Below are positions 1 through 6,360 of a stretch of 37,420 nucleotides of DNA, piece after piece. The notes beneath the pieces were generated by a model. It was not told the origin of the DNA. It worked only from the letters and a program-made list of their open reading frames with translations, and did not search any database. A program made the position numbers and the translations under genes. How positions within the stretch are numbered: position 1 is the stretch's first letter; each line of letters starts with the position of its first letter. Origin of the DNA: Aeromicrobium sp. (GTDB lineage: Bacteria; Actinomycetota; Coriobacteriia; Anaerosomatales; Anaerosomataceae); assembly GCA_015351705.1 (NCBI GenBank), contig JADIIM010000017.1, forward strand, positions 1 to 37,420. Reading direction: 5' to 3'.

Positions 1-2
1 TC

Positions 3-680
3 GACAGCGGACTCACCGATGAGAACGGCGAGCTGCTCTTCGAGGGGCTCGAGCCCGGTGAGTACACCGTGACCGAGACGCTCGAGGACGGCTGGACCAA
101 CACCACGCCGCTTTCGCAGGACGTGACGGTGGTCGACGGCCAGACGGCATCGGTGTGGTTCGGCAACATCGAGGAGTTCCTGCCGTACACCGAGCTCGAC
201 CTGGCGATCCTCAAGTCGGTGGACAAGCCGACGGCCGATCCGGGCGAGCTGCTCACTTACACGTTGACCTACTGGAACAATGGCGACCTGGTCGCCACCG
301 ACTTCACCATCACCGATGACTTCGACGAGCGGTATCTGACCATCGTCGATGCCGCCGGTGGGACCGTGGCTGACGGCAAGATCGTCTGGGAGCTTCCTGG
401 CCCGCTGGCCAAGGAGGACGGCAAGAAGACCATCACCTACACGGCCCGCGTGAAGAGCGAGATGCCCGACGGAACCACCAACATCGACAACGTCGTTGTG
501 ATCGAGCATCCGCGTGACGAGGACCCGTCCAACAACACCGATGACGCCCGCGTGGTGGTCAGGGTCGGCGAGCCGTTCCTGCCCTTCACCGGCGGCGAGT
601 ACCTGTTGCTGATCGGACTGGCGGCAGCGGCGGCGACAGCCGGCACGTTGCTCCGGTACCGCAGCGGCGCGGCAGTGTGA
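3..680 (+). CDS. LPxTG-anchored surface protein, C-terminal part
   Basis: The reading frame is open from the window edge, so the N-terminus is missing. The first visible residues, up to the GEYTVTET stretch, look like the end of a SdrD-B/SpaA-type beta-sandwich. A DUF11-like repeat follows (LDLAILKSVDKP to ITYTARVK), of the kind found in actinobacterial and clostridial surface adhesins. The C-terminus has the full sortase sorting signal: LPFTG, a hydrophobic segment and an RYRSG basic tail. The protein is therefore expected to be exported and covalently linked to the cell wall, probably by the sortase at 1720-2391. It converges on the zincin at 838-1404. The exact role (adhesin, pilin or S-layer-like protein) cannot be told from this fragment. 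The sorting signal is certain; the ligand is unknown. Confidence 0.9.
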   Translation, partial: DSGLTDENGELLFEGLEPGEYTVTETLEDGWTNTTPLSQDVTVVDGQTASVWFGNIEEFLPYTELDLAILKSVDKPTADPGELLTYTLTYWNNGDLVATDFTITDDFDERYLTIVDAAGGTVADGKIVWELPGPLAKEDGKKTITYTARVKSEMPDGTTNIDNVVVIEHPRDEDPSNNTDDARVVVRVGEPFLPFTGGEYLLLIGLAAAAATAGTLLRYRSGAAV

Positions 681-732
681 TGGGCGATACCGCCGTGTGA
701 TGCGGTGGTATCCAGGGGCACGTCACCTGCCA

Positions 733-765
733 GAAGGTGCGTCCGGTTCGTCCGGGCGCACCTTC
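733..765. terminator. Hairpin between convergent genes (first of two)
   Basis: A 14-bp stem with one G-U pair closes a 5-nt loop just downstream of the LPxTG gene. There is no clear T-run on either side, as is common in GC-rich genomes. It probably ends transcription of the surface-protein gene. Confidence 0.55.
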
Positions 766-780
766 GGTGTATCCGGGATG

Positions 781-817
781 CGACAAGACCCCGGGGAGGG
801 AGGCCGGGGTCTTGTCG
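781..817. terminator. Perfect 14-bp hairpin between convergent genes (second of two)
   Basis: CGACAAGACCCCGG at 781-794 is exactly complementary to 804-817, with a 9-nt loop. It lies 20 nt beyond the stop of the minus-strand zincin gene and is symmetric, so it can act as a bidirectional terminator. On the minus strand it is the likely terminator of the riboswitch-zincin transcript. Confidence 0.65.
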
Positions 818-837
818 GGTTTCCGAGGGGGTGGGTC

Positions 838-1404
838 CTACAGCGGCGGGATGTTCTCGCCCCAGTCGATGACTCCGTTGTCACGCCAGTCGAGGATATG
901 GCCGACCTCGTGGGCGATGATCGTCTCGAGCGAGCGGGTGTGCGTCGGGCTGATGATGATGCGGCCGGACTTGTAGTAGCAGATCGCCTGGTAGCCCTTG
1001 GCGTCACCGAACGTCACCGTCGAGCCCTTGAGGATCGGGTACTTGGCGATGTAGCGGTTGAGTATCGCTTGTGCTGTCGCAAGGCTGGACGGCGCGCTTG
1101 CGGTCCGTGTGGCGGTCGGCGCCTGTGTGCTCCCACCCGTGCTGACCCGGGTGGCCGTCGGCCGAGGAGCCGCGACGCGGATGACGGTCGCCGAGCGAGC
1201 GTGCGTCGCGGCCGAGAGGTCGGCCGGCTCGGCCGCGATCTTCTCGCCCACGACCGGCGCGGCGAGCTTGCTCTCGAACGTGTCCGCGTACTGGGTGGCC
1301 GACGCGTCCGGCGTCGTCACGAACCCCGCGGCAAGCGCGAGTGCGACGACGGCTGCGATACTTCCGAGGACTGCCCCGGCCCTGCGTACCTTCTTGCGCT
1401 TCAT
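838..1404 (-). CDS. Secreted HEVGH zincin-type metallopeptidase candidate
   Basis: 188 residues. It starts with a basic n-region (MKRKKVRR), a hydrophobic core and an Ala-rich cleavage region, so it is a Sec-exported protein. A low-complexity Thr/Ala/Pro linker spans about residues 70-105. The C-terminal part holds HEVGH at residues 165-169, the zinc-binding and catalytic signature of zincins. The third ligand is not obvious: Asp175 lies where snapalysin-type enzymes (HExxHxxGxxD) have theirs, but the Gly is replaced by Asp172 and only 13 residues follow, with no Met-turn. Glu183 is another candidate. The start is supported by AAGGGG about 7 nt upstream. The leader is a GEMM-I riboswitch (1495-1590). 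Position next to an LPxTG protein and a sortase suggests that it trims or releases a wall-anchored protein; that role is inferred. Confidence 0.82.
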   Translation of the reverse strand: MKRKKVRRAGAVLGSIAAVVALALAAGFVTTPDASATQYADTFESKLAAPVVGEKIAAEPADLSAATHARSATVIRVAAPRPTATRVSTGGSTQAPTATRTASAPSSLATAQAILNRYIAKYPILKGSTVTFGDAKGYQAICYYKSGRIIISPTHTRSLETIIAHEVGHILDWRDNGVIDWGENIPPL

Positions 1405-1405
1405 T

Positions 1406-1482
1406 TCGGATCGCCCCTTATCCGAGTCCTGACGCCCATCGGCCCGACTCCTCCTCTCAGGCGCAGGCGGTGTCGGGCCGAT
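1406..1482 (-). promoter_or_regulatory. Riboswitch expression platform with hairpins over the ribosome-binding site
   Basis: Between aptamer and start codon the minus strand has two hairpins. An 11-bp perfect stem pairs 1472-1482 with 1438-1448 (23-nt loop). A 6-bp perfect stem pairs 1420-1425 with 1406-1411 and puts the AAGGGG ribosome-binding site in its 8-nt loop. No T-run follows the first stem, so control of translation, or Rho-dependent termination, is more likely than simple intrinsic termination. The segment 1406-1417 can also pair with 1587-1600 upstream of the aptamer, which would bury the same ribosome-binding site. Confidence 0.55.
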
Positions 1483-1494
1483 CGTGCGTGGCTC

Positions 1495-1590
1495 GAACCT
1501 TCGGTAGTCCGGCTGCCGTGGGAGGCGGTGCCTCCGTTAGACCCGTGACTTTGCGAAGCCGACCTTTCGGCCGACCGTGCCTTTTCGGGG
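1495..1590 (-). promoter_or_regulatory. GEMM-I (cyclic-di-GMP-I) riboswitch aptamer
   Basis: Read on the minus strand, the leader shows the conserved GEMM-I blocks in order: AAAAGGCACGG, a short stem capped by a GAAA tetraloop (GGCC-GAAA-GGTC), the conserved GCAAAGTCACGGGTCTAA, a variable second stem (GGAGGC-ACC-GCCTCC), then GGCAGCCGGACTACCGA. The order, spacing and tetraloop match the c-di-GMP-I family (Rfam RF01051). Related GEMM variants bind cGAMP; the guanine thought to set specificity appears present, but I cannot fix the ligand from sequence alone. It controls the zincin gene at 838-1404. Confidence 0.88.
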
Positions 1591-1633
1591 AGCGATCCGA
1601 TGTGCGCTTTTCAAACCCTCACGTACACTGGTG

Positions 1634-1661
1634 GTATCGGCAGCGAGGACCGGTGCCTTTA
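1634..1661 (-). promoter_or_regulatory. Sigma28/WhiG-like promoter for the riboswitch-zincin transcript
   Basis: On the minus strand TAAA (1658-1661) is followed after 16 nt by GCCGATAC (1634-1641). The consensus for FliA/SigD/WhiG sigma factors is TAAA, 14-16 nt, GCCGATAA. Transcription would start near 1627 and include the whole aptamer. No sigma70-type box fits better here. Confidence 0.5.
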
Positions 1662-1668
1662 CGGTTTC

Positions 1669-1686
1669 TGTGTGATTCGTCACACA
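1669..1686. promoter_or_regulatory. Palindrome upstream of the sortase gene
   Basis: TGTGTGA-TTCG-TCACACA is a perfect 7-bp inverted repeat between the divergent zincin promoter and the sortase start. It could be an operator for a dimeric regulator or a UUCG-capped RNA hairpin. It resembles a CRP half-site pair but with a 4-nt instead of a 6-nt spacer. Confidence 0.35.
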
Positions 1687-1719
1687 TTCGCGGACACGGT
1701 GAGCGGAGAGGAGGCCGGA

Positions 1720-2391
1720 GTGACGCATGGGGCACGGCGCTGGCGGCGCGCGGCGGGCAACGTGCTGCTCGGCGTCTCTCTCGGGCTGCTCGCGTACTAC
1801 TCGCTCACCACCCTGATGGGCTGGCTCGCCCAGCGTGACCTACGGGAGCAGGTCGCCGACGTCCCGGTGTTCGTCGACGAGCGTCCGGGGCAGACCATCA
1901 CTGACGAGGGCCCGCCACTGGACTTCGACGGCTGGGAAGGCGAAGACCTCGCCTGGTGGTCCGCGCTCGCTCCCGGCGCGCCGTTCGCTCGCCTGGTCAT
2001 TCCTGCGATGGATCTCGATGCGCTGGTGGTCAACGGCGTGACGCCGGCGGACCTTCGTCGCGGTCCGGGCTGGATCGACTGGACCGACCTGCCGGGCCCG
2101 AGCGGGACGGTGGGGATCTCGGGCCATCGCACCACATACGGCGCGCCGTTCCGGAGGCTCGGCGAGCTGGCCGAGGGTGATACCATCGACCTGTTCTCGC
2201 CGTACCGGCGGTACCGGTACGAGGTGACCGCCACGCTCGTGGTCACTCCGGACCAGGTCGAGGTCGTGGCTTCGACCGAACCGCCCACGCTGACGCTCAC
2301 CGCATGTCACCCGCCGTACAGCGCGGCGTATCGGCTCGCCGTGCAGGCCGATCTTGTTGAAGTGCGGCGTCTGGAGTCCGACATCGAGTAA
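1720..2391 (+). CDS. Sortase family transpeptidase (class D/E-like)
   Basis: 223 residues from the GTG at 1720, chosen because GGAGAGGAGG lies just upstream; the longer open frame from 1600 runs back through intergenic sequence and is not supported. A basic N-terminus (RRWRR) is followed by one membrane segment (about residues 10-30), so the enzyme is membrane-anchored with its catalytic domain outside. The sortase core is visible: GISGHRTTYG contains the catalytic His, TLTACHPPYS the catalytic Cys, and the Arg of SAAYRL is the third active-site residue. The TLTACHP context is typical of actinobacterial housekeeping-like sortases. It cleaves LPxTG-type signals between Thr and Gly and links the protein to peptidoglycan or lipid II. 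The LPFTG protein ending at 680 is the obvious nearby substrate. Confidence 0.93.
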   Translation: MTHGARRWRRAAGNVLLGVSLGLLAYYSLTTLMGWLAQRDLREQVADVPVFVDERPGQTITDEGPPLDFDGWEGEDLAWWSALAPGAPFARLVIPAMDLDALVVNGVTPADLRRGPGWIDWTDLPGPSGTVGISGHRTTYGAPFRRLGELAEGDTIDLFSPYRRYRYEVTATLVVTPDQVEVVASTEPPTLTLTACHPPYSAAYRLAVQADLVEVRRLESDIE

Positions 2392-2401
2392 GGAGCACAG
2401 G

Positions 2402-3343
2402 ATGCGCGTACTGGTGACGGGCGGCGCCGGCTTCATCGGGAGCAGTCTTGTCCACGCACTCGTGGGCGGTGGGGCCGAGGTGACCGTGGTCGACGACCTG
2501 TCCACCGGCTCGATGGACAATGTGCACCCGGCGGCCGCGTTCCGCCGCCTCGACATCCTCGCCCCGGATCTGCGCGGCCTCGTCGTCGAGGCGTCGCCCG
2601 AAGTGGTCGTCCATCTCGCCGCGCAGGTCAGCGTGGCGGCGTCGATCGCCGACCCCGGGCGCGACCGGCTGATCAACGTGGAGGGCACGCGTGCGGTCGC
2701 CGAGGCGGCCGCCGCATCTGGCGCGCGCCGCGTTCTGCTCGCGTCTTCGGCAGCGGTCTACGGGGAGCCGGCCGAGCTCCCGTTGCGTGAGACCTCGCCG
2801 ACCCGCCCGGCGGTACCATACGGCTCGTCCAAGCTCGCGGCCGAGAGCGTGCTCGCAGAAGTCCTCCGGCCGGCAGCCGTGGACTTCGCCGCGCTGCGCT
2901 TCTCCAACGTCTACGGGCCTCGCCAGCGCGCGGAGGGCGAGGGCGGCGTGGTGGCCGAGTTCGCATCGCGTATGGTCACCGGCGTGACGCCGACTATCTT
3001 TGGAAGCGGCACCCAGACGCGGGACTTCATCTTCGTGGCCGATGTCGTGAGCGCGATCGTCGCGGCCGCTGAGGTGGAGGAGGCGCTCGCACTTCCGGGG
3101 CCTGACGGTCCCGCGTACAACATCTCCACCGGGCGGCCCACGTCGGTCACGATGCTCGCCGAGGGCCTGCGTGTGGCACTCCGTTACCCGGGAACGATCG
3201 AGCACGCAGAAGCGCGAGCCGGAGACGTCGAGCACAGCGTGCTCTCGCCGGAAAAGGCCGCCGAGCACCTCGGCTGGCGTGCGGCGGTCGACATGCAGCG
3301 CGGCCTGGGCGCGACCGGCGCGTGGTTCACGCATCAGCGATGA
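2402..3343 (+). CDS. NAD-dependent nucleotide-sugar epimerase/dehydratase (GalE-like)
   Basis: 313 residues from the ATG at 2402, preceded by AGGAG at 6-nt spacing and 10 nt after the sortase stop. It is an extended short-chain dehydrogenase: the N-terminal TGGAGFIGS is the glycine-rich NAD-binding loop, VVDDLSTG binds the cofactor ribose, and the active site has SSAAVYG with Y-x3-K in PYGSSK. RFSNVYGPRQ and GTQTRDFIFVADV are typical of UDP-glucose 4-epimerase or dTDP/UDP-sugar dehydratase relatives. It acts in the cytoplasm on a nucleotide sugar, probably for wall or surface polysaccharide, which fits the sortase next door. The substrate cannot be read from sequence. It ends in a 4-nt ATGA overlap with the next gene. 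Confidence 0.88.
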   Translation: MRVLVTGGAGFIGSSLVHALVGGGAEVTVVDDLSTGSMDNVHPAAAFRRLDILAPDLRGLVVEASPEVVVHLAAQVSVAASIADPGRDRLINVEGTRAVAEAAAASGARRVLLASSAAVYGEPAELPLRETSPTRPAVPYGSSKLAAESVLAEVLRPAAVDFAALRFSNVYGPRQRAEGEGGVVAEFASRMVTGVTPTIFGSGTQTRDFIFVADVVSAIVAAAEVEEALALPGPDGPAYNISTGRPTSVTMLAEGLRVALRYPGTIEHAEARAGDVEHSVLSPEKAAEHLGWRAAVDMQRGLGATGAWFTHQR

Positions 3344-3885
3344 GCACCGGGGCGCAAGACGTGGAGGCGGCACGTCTCGAGAAGCTGTACCGTGCCAAGG
3401 CCCGTGATGAGATCGAGTCGGCCGAGGCGCTCCTCGGCGAGGATGTGTTCGTTGCCGCACACGGAGACGAGTTGGCGGACGTGCTGCTGGTCAAGGGCGT
3501 GCCCGGACCGTCCGATGTCGAGGCGGGTCGCGCGCTCGCCGGCGCAGACGGTGAGGCGGCCGGCAAAGCGCTCGATGCGCTCGGCATGCCCGCGGCGCGG
3601 TTCTTCGCGTGCACACGCCCCGCGGAGGTCGATCCGGAGCTCCTGCGGCAACGGCTGCGGCTGCTGATCGAGGCGGTGGACCCGAGGACGATCGTGGCGC
3701 TCGATCGCACCGCAGGCGATGATGTCGCTGCCTCGTTCGCTGGGGTCACGCCCGCATCAGGAGTGCCGGCGAACGTGGGTGGCCGTGTCCTGCTCATCGT
3801 CGACGGGCTCGAAGCGTCGCTTGCCGACGAGGCGGCCAAGCGCCGCGTCTGGCGGCAGTTCAAGGCGCTCGGCCGGGACGACTGA
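3340..3885 (+). CDS. Degenerate uracil-DNA-glycosylase-superfamily protein
   Basis: 181 residues; the ATG at 3340 overlaps the stop of the epimerase gene (ATGA), so translation is probably coupled. The sequence follows the layout of family 4/5 uracil-DNA glycosylases. ADVLLVKGVPG stands where the family has the GEAPG motif, RALAGADG where it has GrPFvGraG, FFACTRPA where it has KCRPP, and LIEAVDPRTIVALDRTA where it has ieaidPkvivaLGrtA. The terminal KRRVWRQFKAL matches the usual end of the fold. However, the catalytic HPS motif is replaced, the acidic residue after PG is lost, and the cysteines that hold the iron-sulfur cluster are missing (one Cys in the whole protein). It is likely catalytically dead and may bind nucleic acid, nucleotide or a partner. 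The homology is from pattern memory, not a search. Confidence 0.6.
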   Translation: MSTGAQDVEAARLEKLYRAKARDEIESAEALLGEDVFVAAHGDELADVLLVKGVPGPSDVEAGRALAGADGEAAGKALDALGMPAARFFACTRPAEVDPELLRQRLRLLIEAVDPRTIVALDRTAGDDVAASFAGVTPASGVPANVGGRVLLIVDGLEASLADEAAKRRVWRQFKALGRDD

Positions 3886-3899
3886 GCCTGGATACCGCG

Positions 3900-3921
3900 G
3901 TGGGCGCCCGAAGGCGCCCAC
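3900..3921. terminator. Bidirectional hairpin terminator
   Basis: GTGGGCGCC and GGCGCCCAC form a perfect 9-bp stem with a CGAA loop. It lies between the plus-strand UDG-like gene (stop 3885) and the minus-strand ferredoxin gene (stop 3946). Confidence 0.65.
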
Positions 3922-3945
3922 TGGTGTCACGGGATGTGGCGTGGA

Positions 3946-4134
3946 TCAGTCCTCTTCGATCTCAGTGATGGCGCCCATAGGACACTCCTCCATGCAGGTG
4001 CCGCAGGCGGTGCAGTCATCCTCGTTCACGGGCTGCGCCACGTCATCCACGAGCTCCAGGACTCCCTCGGGGCAGGCATCCACGCAGATACCACAGCCGG
4101 AGCAGTCGTCCTCGTTGATGATCGGTCGGGCCAT
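3946..4134 (-). CDS. 2[4Fe-4S] ferredoxin
   Basis: 62 residues from the ATG at 4134, supported by AAGGAG just upstream; the longer frame to 4356 crosses the dnaK promoter and is rejected. Two complete CxxCxxCxxxCP motifs are present: CSGCGICVDACP near residue 11 and CTACGTCMEECP near residue 41. This is the clostridial-type small ferredoxin with two low-potential four-iron clusters, a cytoplasmic one- or two-electron carrier for pyruvate/2-oxoacid oxidoreductases, hydrogenases and similar anaerobic enzymes. No partner enzyme is adjacent. It is transcribed divergently from dnaK across a 334-nt gap. Confidence 0.95.
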   Translation of the reverse strand: MARPIINEDDCSGCGICVDACPEGVLELVDDVAQPVNEDDCTACGTCMEECPMGAITEIEED

Positions 4135-4296
4135 GTGTCTCTCCTTCGACGCGGGCGCCACATCACGGTGGCGGCGGTTATGTCGCAGGGGATAGTACCG
4201 AAGCCCCGCAGCGGGTGCAACAGGTGTCGCGCCAGGCGGTCGAATGGCGTGGGCGTGCGGCCTTCCACCGGGGTTAGCCAGAGCCGGACCTGGGTA

Positions 4297-4319
4297 TATC
4301 TCATGAGCGCAGTGAGATA
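4297..4319. promoter_or_regulatory. Palindrome upstream of the dnaK promoter
   Basis: TATCTCA (4297-4303) and TGAGATA (4313-4319) form a perfect 7-bp inverted repeat with a 9-nt spacer, ending 2 nt before the dnaK -35 box region. It may be a second regulator site or part of the divergent ferredoxin promoter (a weak TTATCT, 16 nt, TATACC can be read on the minus strand). The rest of the 4135-4468 gap holds only the elements listed separately. Confidence 0.4.
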
Positions 4320-4320
4320 A

Positions 4321-4350
4321 CTTGACAATAGCGCACTCAGATTTCATACT
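4321..4350 (+). promoter_or_regulatory. dnaK operon promoter overlapped by a HAIR-like operator
   Basis: TTGACA (4322-4327), 17 nt, then CATACT (4345-4350) is a strong housekeeping promoter. CTTGACA-ATAGCGC-ACTCAGA at 4321-4341 matches the HspR-associated inverted repeat (CTTGAGT-N7-ACTCAAG) at 10 of 14 positions with the exact 7-nt spacer. HspR bound here would cover the -35 box, which fits heat-shock repression by the hspR product of the same operon. Confidence 0.8.
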
Positions 4351-4357
4351 ATGCACT

Positions 4358-4380
4358 GGCCCGCTGGAGACAGTCGGGCC
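4358..4380 (+). other. Hairpin at the 5' end of the dnaK mRNA
   Basis: GGCCCG (4358-4363) pairs with CGGGCC (4375-4380), with an inner TG-GAGA-CA mini-stem. It falls at the start point expected from the promoter, so the transcript would begin with this hairpin, which could protect the mRNA from decay. An effect on translation is less likely since the start codon is about 90 nt away. Confidence 0.4.
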
Positions 4381-4468
4381 GAGTCGTCACCGGCGTCTGT
4401 CGCCGCAACCACTGTGTACACGGGTGGCCGTGGTGTCGCCCGCGCGGACGTGAAAGGAGCACCACGCG

Positions 4469-6358
4469 ATGGGAAAGATCATCGGAATCGACCTCGGTAC
4501 CACCAACTCGGCGGTCGCGGTCATGGAGGGCGGCGAGCCCACCATCATCGTGAATGCCGAGGGCGACCGCACCACGCCGTCGGTGGTCGCGTTCCGCAAG
4601 GAGGGCGAGCGCATCGTCGGTAAGCCGGCGAAGAACCAGGCCATCACCAATCCCGAGCACACCGTCACCTCGATCAAGCGTTTCGTCGGGCGTCGCTTCG
4701 AGGAGACCGTGAGCGAGCGCGGCACGATCGCGTACAACGTCGAGAAGGGCAAGGACGGCCGTGCCGTCGTCGACGTCGAGGGCAAGCACTACACGCCCGA
4801 GGAGATCTCGGCGATGGTGCTGCAGAAGCTCAAGGCCGACGCCGAGGCCTATCTCGGCCAGCCGGTGACCGAGGCGGTCATCACCGTGCCGGCGTACTTC
4901 AACGACATGCAGCGCCAGGCCACCAAGGACGCGGGCAAGATCGCGGGCCTCGAGGTCAAGCGCATCATCAACGAGCCCACGGCCGCGGCACTCGCCTATG
5001 GCCTGGACAAGGGCGCGGGCGACCAGACGATCCTCGTGTTCGACCTCGGCGGTGGCACGTTCGACGTGTCGGTGCTTGAGATCGGCGACGGCGTCTTCGA
5101 GGTCAAGAGCACCTCGGGCGACAACCATCTCGGCGGAGATGACTGGGACCAGCGGGTCATCGACTGGCTGGCTGACAAGTTCAAGTCGGACCACGGCATC
5201 GACCTGCGCGCAGACAAGATGGCGCTCCAGCGCCTGAAGGACGCCGCCGAGAAGGCCAAGATCGAGCTTTCCACCACCCAGACCGCGCAGATCAACCTGC
5301 CGTTCGTGACGGCGGACGCATCGGGGCCGAAGCATCTGGACTTCACGCTCACGCGCGCTGAGTTTCAGAAGATCACGAACGACCTGCTCGACCGCTGCAA
5401 GAAGCCGGTGGAGACGGCCATCAAGGACGCGGGCATCAAGGCGGGCGACATCGACCACGTCATCCTGGTGGGCGGATCCACCCGCATGCCGGCGGTCCAG
5501 GAGCTCGTCAAGGGCATCACCGGCAAGGACCCGCACAAGGGCGTGAACCCGGACGAGGTCGTGGCCATCGGCGCGGCCATCCAGGGCGGCGTGCTCGGCG
5601 GCGACGTCAAGGACATCCTGCTGCTGGACGTGACGCCGCTTGCCCTCGGCGTGGAGACCCTCGGCGGTGTGATGACCAAGCTCATCGAGCGCAACACCAC
5701 CATCCCGACCCGCAAGAGCGAGACCTTCACCACGGCCGCTGACGGCCAGACGAGCGTGGAGATCCACGTGCTGCAGGGCGAGCGCGAGATGGCCGCGTAC
5801 AACAAGACGCTCGGTAAGTTCCACCTGATGAACATCCCGCCGGCGCCACGCGGCGTGCCGCAGATCGAGGTCACGTTCGACATCGACGCCAACGGCATCG
5901 TGAACGTCTCGGCCAAGGACCGCGGCACCGGTCAGGAGCAGAAGATCACCATCACCGGTTCGACCGCGCTTTCGGACGAGGAAGTCGAGCGCATGGTCAC
6001 TGACGCGGAGAGCCACGCCGACGAGGACCGCAAGCGCAAGGAAGAGGCCGAGGTGCGCAACACCGCCGACAGCCTCATCTACGGCACCGAGAAGACGCTC
6101 GCCGACCTCGGCGACAAGGTCCCCGAGGACACGCGGACCGAGGTCACCGAAGCGGTCGCGGAACTCAAGAAGGCGCTCGAGGGCGATGACGTCGACGCCG
6201 TCCGGACCGCAAGCACGGCGCTGCAGGAGAAGAGCTACAAGCTGGCCGAGATCGTCTACCAGCAGGTGGCCGAGGAGCAGGAGGCCGCCGAGGGCGGCGA
6301 CGAGCCTGCGGCCGACGAGGAAGTGGCCGACTACGAAGTCGTCGACGAGGACAAGTAG
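4469..6358 (+). CDS. dnaK: Chaperone Hsp70 (DnaK)
   Basis: 629 residues, full length; AAAGGAG lies 9 nt before the ATG. The ATPase domain shows GIDLGTTNS (phosphate loop 1), [28 protein letters not shown] and [10 protein letters not shown]. The substrate-binding domain and lid follow, with an acidic tail ending in EVVDEDK. DnaK binds exposed hydrophobic stretches in an ATP-driven cycle with DnaJ and GrpE, which follow directly. The segment between IKRFVG and YTPEEISA is about 20 residues longer than in Bacillus or Mycobacterium DnaK and resembles the insert found in DnaK of diderm bacteria and Chloroflexi (comparison from memory). Expression is probably controlled by HspR at 4321-4341. Confidence 0.98.
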   Translation: MGKIIGIDLGTTNSAVAVMEGGEPTIIVNAEGDRTTPSVVAFRKEGERIVGKPAKNQAITNPEHTVTSIKRFVGRRFEETVSERGTIAYNVEKGKDGRAVVDVEGKHYTPEEISAMVLQKLKADAEAYLGQPVTEAVITVPAYFNDMQRQATKDAGKIAGLEVKRIINEPTAAALAYGLDKGAGDQTILVFDLGGGTFDVSVLEIGDGVFEVKSTSGDNHLGGDDWDQRVIDWLADKFKSDHGIDLRADKMALQRLKDAAEKAKIELSTTQTAQINLPFVTADASGPKHLDFTLTRAEFQKITNDLLDRCKKPVETAIKDAGIKAGDIDHVILVGGSTRMPAVQELVKGITGKDPHKGVNPDEVVAIGAAIQGGVLGGDVKDILLLDVTPLALGVETLGGVMTKLIERNTTIPTRKSETFTTAADGQTSVEIHVLQGEREMAAYNKTLGKFHLMNIPPAPRGVPQIEVTFDIDANGIVNVSAKDRGTGQEQKITITGSTALSDEEVERMVTDAESHADEDRKRKEEAEVRNTADSLIYGTEKTLADLGDKVPEDTRTEVTEAVAELKKALEGDDVDAVRTASTALQEKSYKLAEIVYQQVAEEQEAAEGGDEPAADEEVADYEVVDEDK

Positions 6359-6360
6359 CC

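Noticed and set aside
1669-1686. CRP/GlxR site upstream of the sortase gene
   Set aside because: The half-sites TGTGA/TCACA match, but the spacer is 4 nt where CRP-family sites need 6; kept only as an unassigned palindrome.
1600-1719. Longer sortase start at 1600
   Set aside because: The extra residues run through promoter elements and the palindrome, without a ribosome-binding site; GTG at 1720 has a strong one.
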